A DNA stretch of 64,000 nt from Pseudomonadota bacterium (GCA_023388175.1 JAEWGT010000015.1:62001-126000); one strand, 5' to 3'. Positions 1 through 8,768 are shown, counted from the stretch's first letter. Program-made: numbers and translations. Notes: a model not told the origin generated them from the letters alone.

Positions 1-132
1 GACACGTTCGACGCAATGCAGGCCGAACAGGCTCGGCGCAGCAAGTCTGAGAGGCGGCGCAGCCCAGAGCGCTGAAATCACCGCAACGCAGCACACCGCG
101 ATTATTCCTGCGCCGAGTATCAATTTTCGCAT
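1..132 (-). CDS. Hypothetical exported protein, N-terminal part only
   Basis: An open frame of 44 codons begins at an ATG at 132 and runs off the left edge without a stop. A GGAGG ribosome-binding site lies about six bases before the ATG. The peptide begins MRKLILGAG, followed by a hydrophobic stretch and an Ala/Leu-rich segment, which looks like a signal peptide or an N-terminal membrane anchor. The remainder is outside the window, so no family can be assigned. It is transcribed divergently from the SdpI-like gene. Confidence 0.5.
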   Translation of the reverse strand, partial: MRKLILGAGIIAVCCVAVISALWAAPPLRLAAPSLFGLHCVERV

Positions 133-259
133 GACGCCTCCCTGGTTCAGGATGTGCCTGCGCATGCGCTGTGTATCAAGGGAGGAGAGGAATTTTCCAT
201 CCCTCTCTGGTCATCCATGGTGAGAGCTTCCATATGGGTGCCGTCGTCAGAGTTCGCCC

Positions 260-901
260 ATGCAAAACCTCGTCACCCGCTTCCATATGCTCGTTTTCGG
301 CGTCACCCTGTCCATAGCCGGCGTGGCGCTCGTGCATGTTCCTGAAGGCTATGCCTTCCCGGCGCATTGGCAGGGCAGTGGGGCAGACTGGCTCTGGCCA
401 CGCGATATTGCGCTCGCCGTCGCGCCGATTGTCCAGTTGCTGCTGATCGGCGGCTTCTTCCTGCTTGGCCGGGCGCTGACCAAAAATCACTTCAGCAAGG
501 TCCTGCACATTCTCGATCCGGCGCTGACGCTGCTCCTGCTCGTCGCCGCATCTTGTCAGTTCGGCTTTCTGCTCATCGGGATCGGCTCGGATTTCGACAT
601 GTTTCGCATTACCGGCTTTGGCCTGGCCGCGATATTGCTGGTTCTCGCCGTCGTGATCTTCGAGGCTGAGCGCAATTCCTATGGTGGCCTGCGCATGCCC
701 TGGCCAATTCCTTCAGACCGGGCATGGCGCGTGGTTCATCGCGTTGCCGGCATTGCCTGTGGCTTTGCGGCGCTGCTGCTGGCCTGGGTGGCGTGGAGCG
801 ATCCGGGTCCGGGCCAGATCATATTGGCCATTGCCGCAAGTCTGCTGAGTCTGCCCCTGCTGGCGGGGGCAGTGACTCTGGCAATGCGCGGATTCAAATA
901 G
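260..901 (+). CDS. SdpI-family membrane protein
   Basis: This 213-residue protein has about six hydrophobic segments. Two features place it in the SdpI/DUF1648 family: an early P-x-HW-x(3)-G pattern (FPAHWQGSGADW) and a later block GGLRMPWPIPSDRAWRVVHR, which matches the family pattern G-hydrophobic-R-x-PW...W-x-x-x-HR. SdpI of Bacillus is an immunity and signalling protein for the SDP toxin, but most proteobacterial members have no known role, and no toxin gene is visible here. The ATG at 260 has no strong ribosome-binding site, so the start is less certain than the family call. Confidence 0.7.
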   Translation: MQNLVTRFHMLVFGVTLSIAGVALVHVPEGYAFPAHWQGSGADWLWPRDIALAVAPIVQLLLIGGFFLLGRALTKNHFSKVLHILDPALTLLLLVAASCQFGFLLIGIGSDFDMFRITGFGLAAILLVLAVVIFEAERNSYGGLRMPWPIPSDRAWRVVHRVAGIACGFAALLLAWVAWSDPGPGQIILAIAASLLSLPLLAGAVTLAMRGFK

Positions 902-1067
902 GCATTTCCAAGTCGCTGGCCCGGGCGGTAGAAAAGTCTTCTGCTTTGCCCGGAAAAGAAACGCTATTTGCTGCAAGTGACGACAACGAGGCGTATGGTC
1001 GTGGCTAATTGCAAGGCACAATGCTCATGAATTGAGCGGCGGCCTTGGCTCACCAAAAGGTTTCACC

Positions 1068-2441
1068 ATGCCTACTCCCGTTTCGGCAGGCGCAGCGCCG
1101 CGAGCGCCCAAGCCGCTTTATCTCAATTTCGGCTTTCAGGTCCTCGCGGCCATGGTCATCGGTCTGGTCCTGGGATTTATCGCACGCAATCTCGGGCCCG
1201 ACGCTGCCGGTGGTGCGAACTGGCTGACCGTAACACTCTCCACAATCGGCTCATCCTTCGTATCGCTGCTGCGCGCACTGGTGCCGGTGCTTGTCTTTAC
1301 CGCCATCGTCGCCTCCATCGCCAATCTGCGCGAGCTGAACAACGCTGCCAAGCTGGTCTGGCAGACGCTGCTCTGGTTTGCCATCACCGCATTGATCGCC
1401 GTTGCCATCGGCATTGCGCTGGGCTTGATCATTCAGCCGGGTGTCCACACGGCAGTCACCGAGGCTGCCGCGCGCGCACCTTCATCAACGGGGTCCTGGC
1501 TCGATTTCCTCAAGGGGCTGATCCCGTCCAACTTCATCGGTTTACAGGCTTCAACCCGCGTCACCGATAGCGGCGCGACCACCAGCCTCAACTTCAATGT
1601 GCTGCAAATCCTGATCGTCGCAATCGTTGTCGGCATCGCCGCCCTGCGCGTCGGGCCGGCAGCCGACCCGTTCCTGGCGTTCAACCGCTCCTTCCTCAAG
1701 ATCATCCACAAGGTGCTGTGGTGGGTCATTCGCCTGACGCCCATCGGCACAATCGGCCTGCTCGGCAATGCCGTGGCCGTCTATGGCTGGGACGCGCTGG
1801 CCCAGCTCGGCTGGTACGCTGCGGCTATCTATATCGGCCTCGTACTGGTGTTGTTCGTGGTCTATCCAGCCCTGTTGCAGGCCAATGGCCTCAACCCCAT
1901 CCGCTACTTCCAGAGCGCCTGGCCCGCCATCCAGCTCGCCTTCGTGTCGCGCTCATCCATCGGCACCCTGCCGGTGACAGAACGCATCACCGAAAAGAAC
2001 CTGGGTGTGCCGCGTGAATACGCCTCCTTCGCCGTCCCGCTCGGCGCGACCACAAAGATGGACGGTTGCGCCGCCATCTATCCGGCGATCTCAGCGATCT
2101 TCGTCGCCCAGTTCTTTGGCATCAGCCTCGGCTTAGAGCATTATCTACTGATCGTCTTCGTGTCGGTGATCGGCTCGGCCGCCACCGCTGGCCTGACGGG
2201 CGCGACCGTGATGCTGACGCTGACCCTGTCGACGCTCGGCCTGCCGCTTGAGGGCGTCGGCCTCCTGCTGGCTATCGATCCGATCCTCGACATGGGCCGC
2301 ACGGCAGTCAACGTGGCCGGTCAAGCTCTGGTCCCCACCATTGTGTCGAAGCGCGAGGGCATTCTCGATCAGGCCACCTACGATCGTGGTGAAAGCGTCG
2401 AAAACCTTGACGCTGAAGCAGAAGCGGTCCCCGCGCAGTAA
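1068..2441 (+). CDS. Dicarboxylate/amino acid:cation symporter (DAACS family)
   Basis: The 457-residue inner-membrane protein belongs to the GltP/DctA family, which takes up dicarboxylates or acidic amino acids with protons or sodium. Family marks are the serine-rich loop SRSSIGTLPVTER (the re-entrant hairpin 1 region) and GATTKMDGCAAIYPAIS, equivalent to the conserved NMDG substrate/cation motif, here KMDG. Multiple hydrophobic helices cover most of the length. I chose the ATG at 1068 because AAAAGG lies seven bases upstream; an in-frame TTG at 1032 is possible but has no such site. The exact substrate cannot be told from sequence. It faces the P450 gene tail to tail, with two stem-loops between them. 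Confidence 0.88.
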   Translation: MPTPVSAGAAPRAPKPLYLNFGFQVLAAMVIGLVLGFIARNLGPDAAGGANWLTVTLSTIGSSFVSLLRALVPVLVFTAIVASIANLRELNNAAKLVWQTLLWFAITALIAVAIGIALGLIIQPGVHTAVTEAAARAPSSTGSWLDFLKGLIPSNFIGLQASTRVTDSGATTSLNFNVLQILIVAIVVGIAALRVGPAADPFLAFNRSFLKIIHKVLWWVIRLTPIGTIGLLGNAVAVYGWDALAQLGWYAAAIYIGLVLVLFVVYPALLQANGLNPIRYFQSAWPAIQLAFVSRSSIGTLPVTERITEKNLGVPREYASFAVPLGATTKMDGCAAIYPAISAIFVAQFFGISLGLEHYLLIVFVSVIGSAATAGLTGATVMLTLTLSTLGLPLEGVGLLLAIDPILDMGRTAVNVAGQALVPTIVSKREGILDQATYDRGESVENLDAEAEAVPAQ

Positions 2442-2484
2442 GCACCAAGCCGCTCCGCCGTGCCGACCTATCCATTCCAGCGTC

Positions 2485-2549
2485 ACCACCGGGCCGGTCC
2501 CGGTGGTCCATCTTGTGGCGAGATGGATTGCCCGGACAAGCCGGGCAAT
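2485..2549. repeat. Paired palindromes between convergent genes (REP-like or bidirectional terminator)
   Basis: Two perfect 9-bp inverted repeats sit side by side: ACCACCGGG (2485-2493) with CCCGGTGGT (2499-2507), and ATTGCCCGG (2527-2535) with CCGGGCAAT (2541-2549). Each has a 5-base loop. They lie just past the symporter stop and before the 3' end of the P450 gene. There is no T-tract. The form suits either a bidirectional termination or RNA-protection element or a dispersed REP-type repeat; copy number in the genome would decide. Confidence 0.6.
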
Positions 2550-2573
2550 GACGGTGGTAGGTTATGGTGTGAT

Positions 2574-3830
2574 CTACTTCCAGCTCACCATCAGCTTTTC
2601 CAGTCCGTGGAAGTGGTACACATTTCCATAGCGCGGCTCCTCCGCGATCCGCAGTTTCGGTAGCCGCTCGAACAGCACCTTCATCGCTTCCTGCAATTCG
2701 ATCCGCGCCAGGGGCGCACCGATGCAGAAATGAATGCCGGCGCCAAAGCTGACATTGGCCCCGTCAGTGCGGAAGGGGTCGAACGCATCTGGATGGGCGA
2801 AGCGGTTGGGATCGCGATTGGCCGCGCCCAGCATCAATCCCACAACATCGCCCTTTCGCAGCGAAATGCCGGCCAGCTCGGTGTCTTCCAGCGTGTAGCG
2901 CGTGAAGAGATGCAGCGGGGCATCGAAGCGCAGGCACTCTTCTACGGTGGCTTCAGCCTGCTCCTGCGTTGCAAACAGGCTCTGCGGATCGAGCCCGCTT
3001 TCAAGGATCGATTTGACGCCATTGCCGGTGGTATGCACCGTCGCCTCATGCCCCGCATTCAGCAGCAGGATGGCAGTGGACATAACCTCTTCGTCATTCA
3101 GCACGTCGCCGTCGCGGTCACTGGTCAGCATGTGCGTGAGCAGATCTTCGCGCGGCGCCTTGCGGCGTTCAGTAATCACCTCACGCAGATAGGCCATGAA
3201 GTCGGCGGCCGCCTGATTGGCGTCCAGCTCGGTCTCGCGGCTGACGTTGTACATGTACATCGTCACCATGCGGTTGGACCAATTGAGCAATTGCGGTGCC
3301 ATCTCCGCCGGCAGACCGATCATCTCGGCAATGACGATGGCGGGGATCGGTGCAGCAAATTCCTTGATGAGATCGACGGAATCCTTTTCTTCAAAACCGT
3401 CGATAAGCTGATGGGCCAATTGCGTTATTCTGGGCCGCAATTGCTCGACCTGCCGCGACACGAAGGCACGGTTGACCAGCGTACGCAGCCGCGTATGGGC
3501 CTTGGCTTCGAGATTGAGCAACGAGTATTTCTCGGTGAGATCGAAATCGGCGACATGCGGCTTGGGTGCAGGCAGGCCGATCTCCTCGCGGCTGGCCACA
3601 TGCAGGATGTCGCGGCCGAACCTTTTGTCGCGCAAGAGGGCGCTGACGGTTTTGAAGTCCGCAAAGCACCAATGACCATACTCGTCCCAGAAGAACGCAG
3701 GATGACTTGCGTTCTGCCGGGCATAGAACGGGTAGGGATTCTGGTAAAATGCCGGGTCCTGCGGCTGTGCGCTGGCACGCAAATTTTCAGCGACATCGGT
3801 AATCGGCTTGATCTGAAGAATGGAGGCCAT
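2574..3830 (-). CDS. Cytochrome P450
   Basis: A 418-residue soluble bacterial P450. The heme-binding loop FGAGIHFCIG carries the thiolate Cys at residue 369. The I-helix oxygen-activation motif AGHEAT is at 259-264 and the K-helix ExxR is E298-R301. Length and absence of a membrane anchor fit a class I enzyme that needs a ferredoxin and a ferredoxin reductase; neither gene is nearby. The substrate cannot be predicted. The open frame extends to 3962, but family alignment favours the ATG at 3830 (MASILQIKPI), although its ribosome-binding site is weak. The gene is divergent from the small gene at 3968. Confidence 0.93.
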   Translation of the reverse strand: MASILQIKPITDVAENLRASAQPQDPAFYQNPYPFYARQNASHPAFFWDEYGHWCFADFKTVSALLRDKRFGRDILHVASREEIGLPAPKPHVADFDLTEKYSLLNLEAKAHTRLRTLVNRAFVSRQVEQLRPRITQLAHQLIDGFEEKDSVDLIKEFAAPIPAIVIAEMIGLPAEMAPQLLNWSNRMVTMYMYNVSRETELDANQAAADFMAYLREVITERRKAPREDLLTHMLTSDRDGDVLNDEEVMSTAILLLNAGHEATVHTTGNGVKSILESGLDPQSLFATQEQAEATVEECLRFDAPLHLFTRYTLEDTELAGISLRKGDVVGLMLGAANRDPNRFAHPDAFDPFRTDGANVSFGAGIHFCIGAPLARIELQEAMKVLFERLPKLRIAEEPRYGNVYHFHGLEKLMVSWK

Positions 3831-3967
3831 TGTCTTGGGGCTTCGGGAGGTTTTTGATCGATTGGTCAAACCTAAGCGCACTTTGCGCCCCTGCCTATGG
3901 CCTCCCGCCTTGCTCCTGTCGAAAAAATCGCTAGGGAAGATGCCAAGAATATCGAGGAGCACATCTC

Positions 3968-4195
3968 GTGAGCGACCTGAACGTCTCTGCCGCCATCGAC
4001 GCCATCTATGAATCTCTCCGCAATGACAATGCGGACCTCGACGAACATATCGCCTCGCTCAAGAGCGCAATGGCGAAGGAGGGCGCAAAGGAAGCCACCT
4101 TTGAAACGTCCAAGCTGGCGCAGCCCAACCGTCAGGGGCGCAAGCTGATGCAGGCCTATTTCAAGAAGAAGGGCATTGCCGTCAGCTTTGCCTGA
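3968..4195 (+). CDS. Small conserved-looking hypothetical protein, 75 residues
   Basis: I do not recognise a named family. The 75-residue protein starts at a GTG with GAGGAG about eight bases upstream. The first half is acidic and helical (DAIYESLRNDNADLDEHIASL). The second half is basic and ends GRKLMQAYFKKKGIAVSFA. It has no signal peptide or membrane segment. Charge segregation and the good ribosome-binding site argue for a real cytoplasmic protein, perhaps DNA- or protein-binding. It precedes the heat-shock promoter of clpP but is separated from clpP by 236 bases. Confidence 0.6.
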   Translation: MSDLNVSAAIDAIYESLRNDNADLDEHIASLKSAMAKEGAKEATFETSKLAQPNRQGRKLMQAYFKKKGIAVSFA

Positions 4196-4231
4196 CTGCT
4201 GCTGAAGCGTTCACCGTATTGGGCACACGCT

Positions 4232-4263
4232 ATTGAAGGTGGTCACATTGCCGCCTATCTGTG
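4232..4263 (+). promoter_or_regulatory. Sigma-32 (RpoH) type promoter of clpP
   Basis: ATTG at 4232-4235, an 18-base spacer, then CCTATCTGTG at 4254-4263. The right half matches the alphaproteobacterial heat-shock consensus CYTATNTNNG completely; the left half differs from CTTG by one base. It lies about 170 bases before clpP, a typical heat-shock gene. Confidence 0.6.
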
Positions 4264-4431
4264 CCTTTACCGCCCATTAAGGCGGCATCGCCTGCAATCA
4301 GCCTGTCGCGCTGATTCGATTTTCCGACATATTCCTCGCCGGTGCCAATGCGCGTTTGGGCAGGGATGTGATCCAACCAAACAGGCCCGTCATCCGGTCC
4401 GCGACCCGGAAACGAGGCAAAGGGGCAAAAA

Positions 4432-5061
4432 ATGCGGGATCCGCACGACATCTACATGAATACGCTCGTTCCCATGGTGGTCGAGCAGTCGAACCGCGGC
4501 GAGCGCGCCTTCGATATCTATTCGCGCCTCCTGCGCGAACGCATCATTTTCGTGACCGGCGTGGTCGAGGACAACATGGCCTCGCTCATCGTCGCGCAGC
4601 TGCTGTTTCTCGAATCGGAAAACCCGAAAAAGGAAATCGCGCTCTATATCAACTCGCCCGGTGGCGTGGTGACGGCTGGACTGTCGATCTACGACACCAT
4701 GCAGTTCATCCGTCCGGCTGTCGCTACGATGGTGATGGGGCAGGCTGCATCCATGGGCTCGCTGCTGCTGGCAGCCGGTGAAGCCGGCATGCGCACCAGC
4801 CTGCCGAACTCGCGCGTGATGGTTCACCAGCCCTCCGGCGGCTTCCAAGGTCAGGTGACCGACATCCTGATTCATGCCAAGGAAGTCGAGGGCTTGAAGC
4901 GCCGTCTTAATCAGATTTATGAGAAGCACACAGGCCGCACCTACGAGGAAATCGAGAACGCGCTGGAGCGTGACCGCTTCCTCTCGCCGGAAGAGGCGAA
5001 GGCCTTTGGTCTGATCGACAGTGTGATGGAAAAGCGCGCTGTTCCTGAAGCGTCAGCCTGA
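4432..5061 (+). CDS. clpP: ATP-dependent Clp protease proteolytic subunit ClpP
   Basis: The 209-residue protein is the serine peptidase that forms the double-heptamer chamber of ClpXP/ClpAP. The catalytic triad is visible: Ser107 in GQAASMGS, His132 in MVHQPSGG and Asp181 in LERDRF. The N-terminal segment (MRDPHDIYMNTLVPMVVEQS) is of the type processed or involved in ATPase docking. It is followed by clpX on the same strand after a structured 176-base gap, the usual order in proteobacteria. A sigma-32-like promoter at 4232-4263 implies heat induction. The ATG at 4432 is preceded by GGCAAAGGGGCAAAA, giving a plausible ribosome-binding site. Confidence 0.97.
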   Translation: MRDPHDIYMNTLVPMVVEQSNRGERAFDIYSRLLRERIIFVTGVVEDNMASLIVAQLLFLESENPKKEIALYINSPGGVVTAGLSIYDTMQFIRPAVATMVMGQAASMGSLLLAAGEAGMRTSLPNSRVMVHQPSGGFQGQVTDILIHAKEVEGLKRRLNQIYEKHTGRTYEEIENALERDRFLSPEEAKAFGLIDSVMEKRAVPEASA

Positions 5062-5125
5062 CATTGAGCAGCGTTAAGCACATTGCTGATGCGCCGTGGA
5101 CTGTGATCCATGTGCAATTGCACCC

Positions 5126-5156
5126 AGCCGGAACGGCCTTTAAGGTCGTTTCGGCT
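5126..5156 (+). terminator. Stem-loop after clpP
   Basis: AGCCGGAACGGCCTT (5126-5140) pairs with AAGGTCGTTTCGGCT (5142-5156), allowing two G-U pairs. It has no strong U-tract, so it may be a partial terminator or an mRNA-end protector between clpP and clpX. Confidence 0.5.
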
Positions 5157-5176
5157 TAGACTTTCTTTATGTCTTG

Positions 5177-5225
5177 AGCGTTACGGTTTGCGGTAACGCT
5201 TGAATTTGGGGGCCGATGGGCCCCC
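5177..5225 (+). promoter_or_regulatory. Two stem-loops in the clpX leader
   Basis: AGCGTTAC (5177-5184) pairs perfectly with GTAACGCT (5193-5200). GGGGGCC (5208-5214) pairs with GGCCCCC (5219-5225). The second stem ends directly beside the GGGAG ribosome-binding site (5226-5230) of clpX, so it could influence ribosome access or separate clpX expression from clpP. Confidence 0.45.
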
Positions 5226-5237
5226 GGGAGTGACTGG

Positions 5238-6515
5238 ATGTCCAAAGAGACAACGAACGGCGAAACCTCCAAGAACACGCTTTACTGCTCGTTCTGCGGC
5301 AAGTCGCAGCACGAGGTCCGTAAGCTCATCGCCGGTCCGACAGTGTTCATCTGCGATGAATGCGTCGAGCTGTGCATGGACATCATCCGCGAAGAGAACA
5401 AGACCTCGATGGTCAAGTCCTCCGAGGGCGTGCCCACACCGGCAGAAATCTGCAAGGTGCTGGACGATTACGTCATCGGCCAGGGTCGCGCCAAGAAGGT
5501 GCTCTCCGTGGCTGTCCATAACCACTACAAGCGTCTTCACCATGCGTCCAAGAACCAGGATGTTGAACTTTCCAAGTCCAATATTCTGCTGATTGGCCCC
5601 ACTGGCTCGGGCAAGACCCTGCTCGCACAGACACTGGCGCGCATCATCGACGTGCCGTTCACCATGGCGGACGCCACTACGCTGACCGAAGCCGGTTATG
5701 TGGGTGAGGACGTCGAGAATATCATTCTCAAGCTCCTCCAGGCCGCCGACTATAACGTCGAAAAGGCCCAGCGCGGCATCGTCTATATCGACGAAGTGGA
5801 CAAGATTTCCCGCAAGTCGGACAATCCCTCCATTACCCGCGACGTGTCGGGCGAAGGCGTGCAGCAGGCCCTGCTCAAGATCATGGAAGGCACCGTTGCC
5901 TCCGTGCCCCCGCAGGGCGGTCGCAAGCATCCGCAGCAGGAATTCCTGCAGGTTGATACGACGAACATCCTGTTCATCTGCGGCGGCGCCTTTGCCGGTC
6001 TCGAACGCATCATTTCGGCGCGTGGCGAAGGCTCGGGCATCGGTTTCTCGGCCACGGTCAAGGACCCGAACGACCGTCGCGTCGGCCAGATCCTTGCAGA
6101 GGTCGAACCGGAAGATCTGGTCCGTTTCGGCCTGATCCCCGAATTTATTGGCCGTCTGCCTAATCTTGCAACGCTTGAAGATCTCGATGTGCCTGCGCTC
6201 ATCGAAATCCTCACGGCGCCCAAGAACGCTCTGGTTCGCCAGTATCAGCGTCTGTTCCAGATGGAAGAGGTCGAGCTCACCTTCCAGGAAAACGCTCTCA
6301 AGGCGATCGCCGAAAAGGCAATCGAGCGCAAGACCGGCGCGCGCGGCCTGCGCTCGATCATGGAGCAGATCCTGCTCGACACCATGTATGACCTGCCTTC
6401 GCTCGAAGGCGTGGAAGAGGTTGTGATTTCGGAAGATGTGGTGAAGGGCAAGGATGTTCGTCCGCTTTACATCTATTCCGAGCGCAAGAAGGAAGATGCT
6501 CCGGCCTCTGCCTGA
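5238..6515 (+). CDS. clpX: ATP-dependent Clp protease ATP-binding subunit ClpX
   Basis: The 425-residue AAA+ unfoldase selects, unfolds and feeds substrates into ClpP. The N-terminal zinc-binding domain has the four cysteines (CSFCGKSQ and FICDECVELC). The Walker A is GPTGSGKT, the Walker B region reads VYIDEVDKI, and the ClpP-docking loop IGF appears as GSGIGFSAT. The C-terminal small domain closes with a typical acidic tail. The length is normal for the family. GGGAG precedes the ATG at 5238. It lies downstream of clpP and ends at a strong intrinsic terminator. Confidence 0.97.
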   Translation: MSKETTNGETSKNTLYCSFCGKSQHEVRKLIAGPTVFICDECVELCMDIIREENKTSMVKSSEGVPTPAEICKVLDDYVIGQGRAKKVLSVAVHNHYKRLHHASKNQDVELSKSNILLIGPTGSGKTLLAQTLARIIDVPFTMADATTLTEAGYVGEDVENIILKLLQAADYNVEKAQRGIVYIDEVDKISRKSDNPSITRDVSGEGVQQALLKIMEGTVASVPPQGGRKHPQQEFLQVDTTNILFICGGAFAGLERIISARGEGSGIGFSATVKDPNDRRVGQILAEVEPEDLVRFGLIPEFIGRLPNLATLEDLDVPALIEILTAPKNALVRQYQRLFQMEEVELTFQENALKAIAEKAIERKTGARGLRSIMEQILLDTMYDLPSLEGVEEVVISEDVVKGKDVRPLYIYSERKKEDAPASA

Positions 6516-6535
6516 TCTTCCGCAATGACTATTTG

Positions 6536-6570
6536 AAAACGCCGGGTCCTGGACCCGGCGTTTTTTGTTT
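6536..6570 (+). terminator. Rho-independent terminator of clpX
   Basis: A stem of ACGCCGGGTCC (6539-6549) with GGACCCGGCGT (6551-6561), extendable by flanking A/T pairs, is followed by a run of Ts (6561-6570). This is a classical intrinsic terminator 20 bases after the clpX stop. Confidence 0.9.
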
Positions 6571-6641
6571 ACTGATCGCCACTTGCAAGTCCTTACTGTC
6601 TTGACGTACAGCTTCACCTCAGGCGCTGAGGAGGGGGTTGC

Positions 6642-7790
6642 TTGGCCAGCTTGAATACTGAACAGCTCGCGGAAGTGACTTCAGTTCTGTTTGCCGCAGC
6701 GCTCGATCAATCGCGCTGGCAGGAATTTCTTACGCGACTGTCGACCCATACAGGCATGATCAGTACTCATTTATATGGGTATGATCTTGCCACCAACTTT
6801 GCGCTTGAGCCGCTTCATCACGGTTATGATCCGGGCTTCATGAAATCCTATGCCGCCCACTATGGCGCACTCAATGCCTGGGCCCAGGGTCTTGGACGTG
6901 CGCCGATCGGCCAGCCGGTCACCTCGGCGCAGTGTCTGCCCGAGGAGGAATTGTTCAAGACGGAATTTTACCAGGACTGGGTGCGGCCGCAGGGCGATGT
7001 GCGCACCGGCGCCGGCGTGGTGCTGGCACGAGACAGTTCGCGCTTCTTCGTGTTGGGCGGGAACATGGCCCAGCGCCATGCGCATCGGGAAAGCGAGTGG
7101 GTGAGAACGCTGGGACTGCTCGCCCCCCATATGTGCCTGTCGCTTGAGATTGGGCGAACGCTTTTCGATGCCAAGGCCAATGCAGTTCTTGGCGTGCCGG
7201 CCGCGCCGGGTGCGGGCGGTGCGGTTTTCGCCGTGACGCAACGCCGCCAGGTCCGTTATGCCAATCAGGCAGCTTTGGTATTGGCCGAGATTGGGCAGGT
7301 TCTGGCCTACGATCATGCCGGGCGCATCATTCTTGCGGATCCAGAGGCCGATGCGGCGCTTGGCGCGGCTTTGGGGAAGTTGCACTGGGCCAAGGGCGCC
7401 ATGTCGGGTTCGGTTCGTGCTCAGGATAGTCAGGGCAATGTAAAGGTGATGCGTTTCGCCCGCATTGAAAGTGACCGTCTCGGCTATATTCCGGTCGGCA
7501 TCGACACCGGTTCGGCCGAACCGCTTCTGCTGGTTTCCATCCAACTGGATGACGTGGTGCCGGCCTTGCGCAAAACCCTGCGCGAGCGATTTGGCCTTAC
7601 CGAGAGCGAGATTGCTGTCGCAATCCTGATCGGCGACGGTCTGCAGGCCGATGAGATCGCGCAGCAACGAGATGTATCTGTGCATACTGTGCGCGATCAG
7701 ATTAAGGCCAGCCTCCGCAAGACCGGCATGGCCCGGCAGGCGGGGCTGGTGCGCATGCTGCATGACCTGCAGGCCGGCGACCGCAACTGA
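6642..7790 (+). CDS. LuxR-family transcriptional regulator
   Basis: A 382-residue regulator. The last 65 residues form a LuxR-type helix-turn-helix: FGLTESEIAVAILIGDGLQA followed by ADEIAQQRDVSVHTVRDQIK, with the usual turn and recognition helix. The N-terminal 300 residues are a poorly conserved sensory region (TEFYQDWVRPQGDVRTGAG), typical of large orphan LuxR proteins in this order; it is not a recognisable autoinducer, PAS or receiver domain. The start is a TTG at 6642 with GGAGGGGG just upstream; an ATG start is not available nearby. It ends six bases from the convergent arginase gene. Its target and ligand are unknown. Confidence 0.8.
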   Translation: MASLNTEQLAEVTSVLFAAALDQSRWQEFLTRLSTHTGMISTHLYGYDLATNFALEPLHHGYDPGFMKSYAAHYGALNAWAQGLGRAPIGQPVTSAQCLPEEELFKTEFYQDWVRPQGDVRTGAGVVLARDSSRFFVLGGNMAQRHAHRESEWVRTLGLLAPHMCLSLEIGRTLFDAKANAVLGVPAAPGAGGAVFAVTQRRQVRYANQAALVLAEIGQVLAYDHAGRIILADPEADAALGAALGKLHWAKGAMSGSVRAQDSQGNVKVMRFARIESDRLGYIPVGIDTGSAEPLLLVSIQLDDVVPALRKTLRERFGLTESEIAVAILIGDGLQADEIAQQRDVSVHTVRDQIKASLRKTGMARQAGLVRMLHDLQAGDRN

Positions 7791-7796
7791 TTCCGG

Positions 7797-8768
7797 CTAT
7801 TCGGTCACAAACTCCATCGGTCCCGGCTCCTCGCCCATAATAGAGCGACCGAACAGGCTTGCCACCAGATCGACCAGCAGCGTTGCACTCTTGCCGCCGT
7901 GGTCGAGGAAGGGATTGAGTTCCACGACATCCAGCGAGCCGACAAGGCCGCTGTCATGAAGCATTTCCATCATGAGATGGGCCTCACGGTAGTTCAGCCC
8001 GCCCGGCACCAGTGTGCCGCCGCCCGGCGCGATTGCTGGGTCGAGGCTGTCCACATCGAAACTGACGTGAAGATGCGCATCGTCTGCCCTGGCCTTATCT
8101 ATCACCTTCTGCATGGACGTGACGACACCAAGTTGATCGATCCTGCGCATGTCGATCACGTCCACCCCGCGCGCCTGCACCAGCCGGCGCTCGTCCCGGT
8201 CGACGGAGCGCGCCCCGAAGATAGTCACGTTACGCGGGTCGATGCGGCCCAGCCAGTTGCCATGGAAGCTGGCATCGAAGCCCGGCTCGCCGCAGAGCAG
8301 GGCAAGTGGCATGCCATGGAGGTTGCCCGATGGCGACGTTTCGGGCGTGTTGTAGTCGGCATGGGCATCAATCCAGATCACATGCACCGGCTTCTGCCGG
8401 GGCAGGCAATAGCGTGCGACTGCAGAAATGGTGCCCATGGAAATCGAATGATCGCCACCCAGGAACACTGGAAAGTTGCCCTTCTCGAGAATGTCGTAAC
8501 CGGCATCGCTGACCCGCGCCGCCAGATCGAGCACGTCGCTTTTGCGTTCATCAGGCGGACGCTGGCTCGACGGATGGAGTGAGGGCGCCGATTGGGGACG
8601 CCTAAGGTCGCCATGGTCGTAAATCTGATGCCCGAGATCGAGCAAGGCTTCGATCAGCCCGGCGACGCGCAGCGCCTCCGGGCCCATGCCGCAACCACGA
8701 ACCGACGCGCCGGAAGCCGTGGCGACCCCGAGCAGATCGACATGTCTGGAGCGAAGTGAGTTATTCAT
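7797..8768 (-). CDS. rocF: Arginase
   Basis: The 323-residue protein hydrolyses L-arginine to ornithine and urea with a binuclear manganese centre. The three ureohydrolase signatures are present: GGDHSISMGTISA, DAHADYNTPETSPSGNLHG and SFDVDSLDPAIAPGGGT. The SGNLHGMP segment favours arginase over agmatinase or formimidoylglutamase. The urea it makes could supply the urea-type uptake and amide-use functions elsewhere in the window, though urease genes are not seen. It is single, convergent with the LuxR gene and divergent from lon. Confidence 0.92.
   Translation of the reverse strand: MNNSLRSRHVDLLGVATASGASVRGCGMGPEALRVAGLIEALLDLGHQIYDHGDLRRPQSAPSLHPSSQRPPDERKSDVLDLAARVSDAGYDILEKGNFPVFLGGDHSISMGTISAVARYCLPRQKPVHVIWIDAHADYNTPETSPSGNLHGMPLALLCGEPGFDASFHGNWLGRIDPRNVTIFGARSVDRDERRLVQARGVDVIDMRRIDQLGVVTSMQKVIDKARADDAHLHVSFDVDSLDPAIAPGGGTLVPGGLNYREAHLMMEMLHDSGLVGSLDVVELNPFLDHGGKSATLLVDLVASLFGRSIMGEEPGPMEFVTE

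Noticed and set aside
2730..3857. A 375-codon open frame antisense to the P450 gene
   Set aside because: The opposite strand has the complete P450 motifs; the antisense product shows none.
5181..6617. A 478-codon open frame antisense to clpX
   Set aside because: It spans clpX and its terminator on the wrong strand and has no domain.
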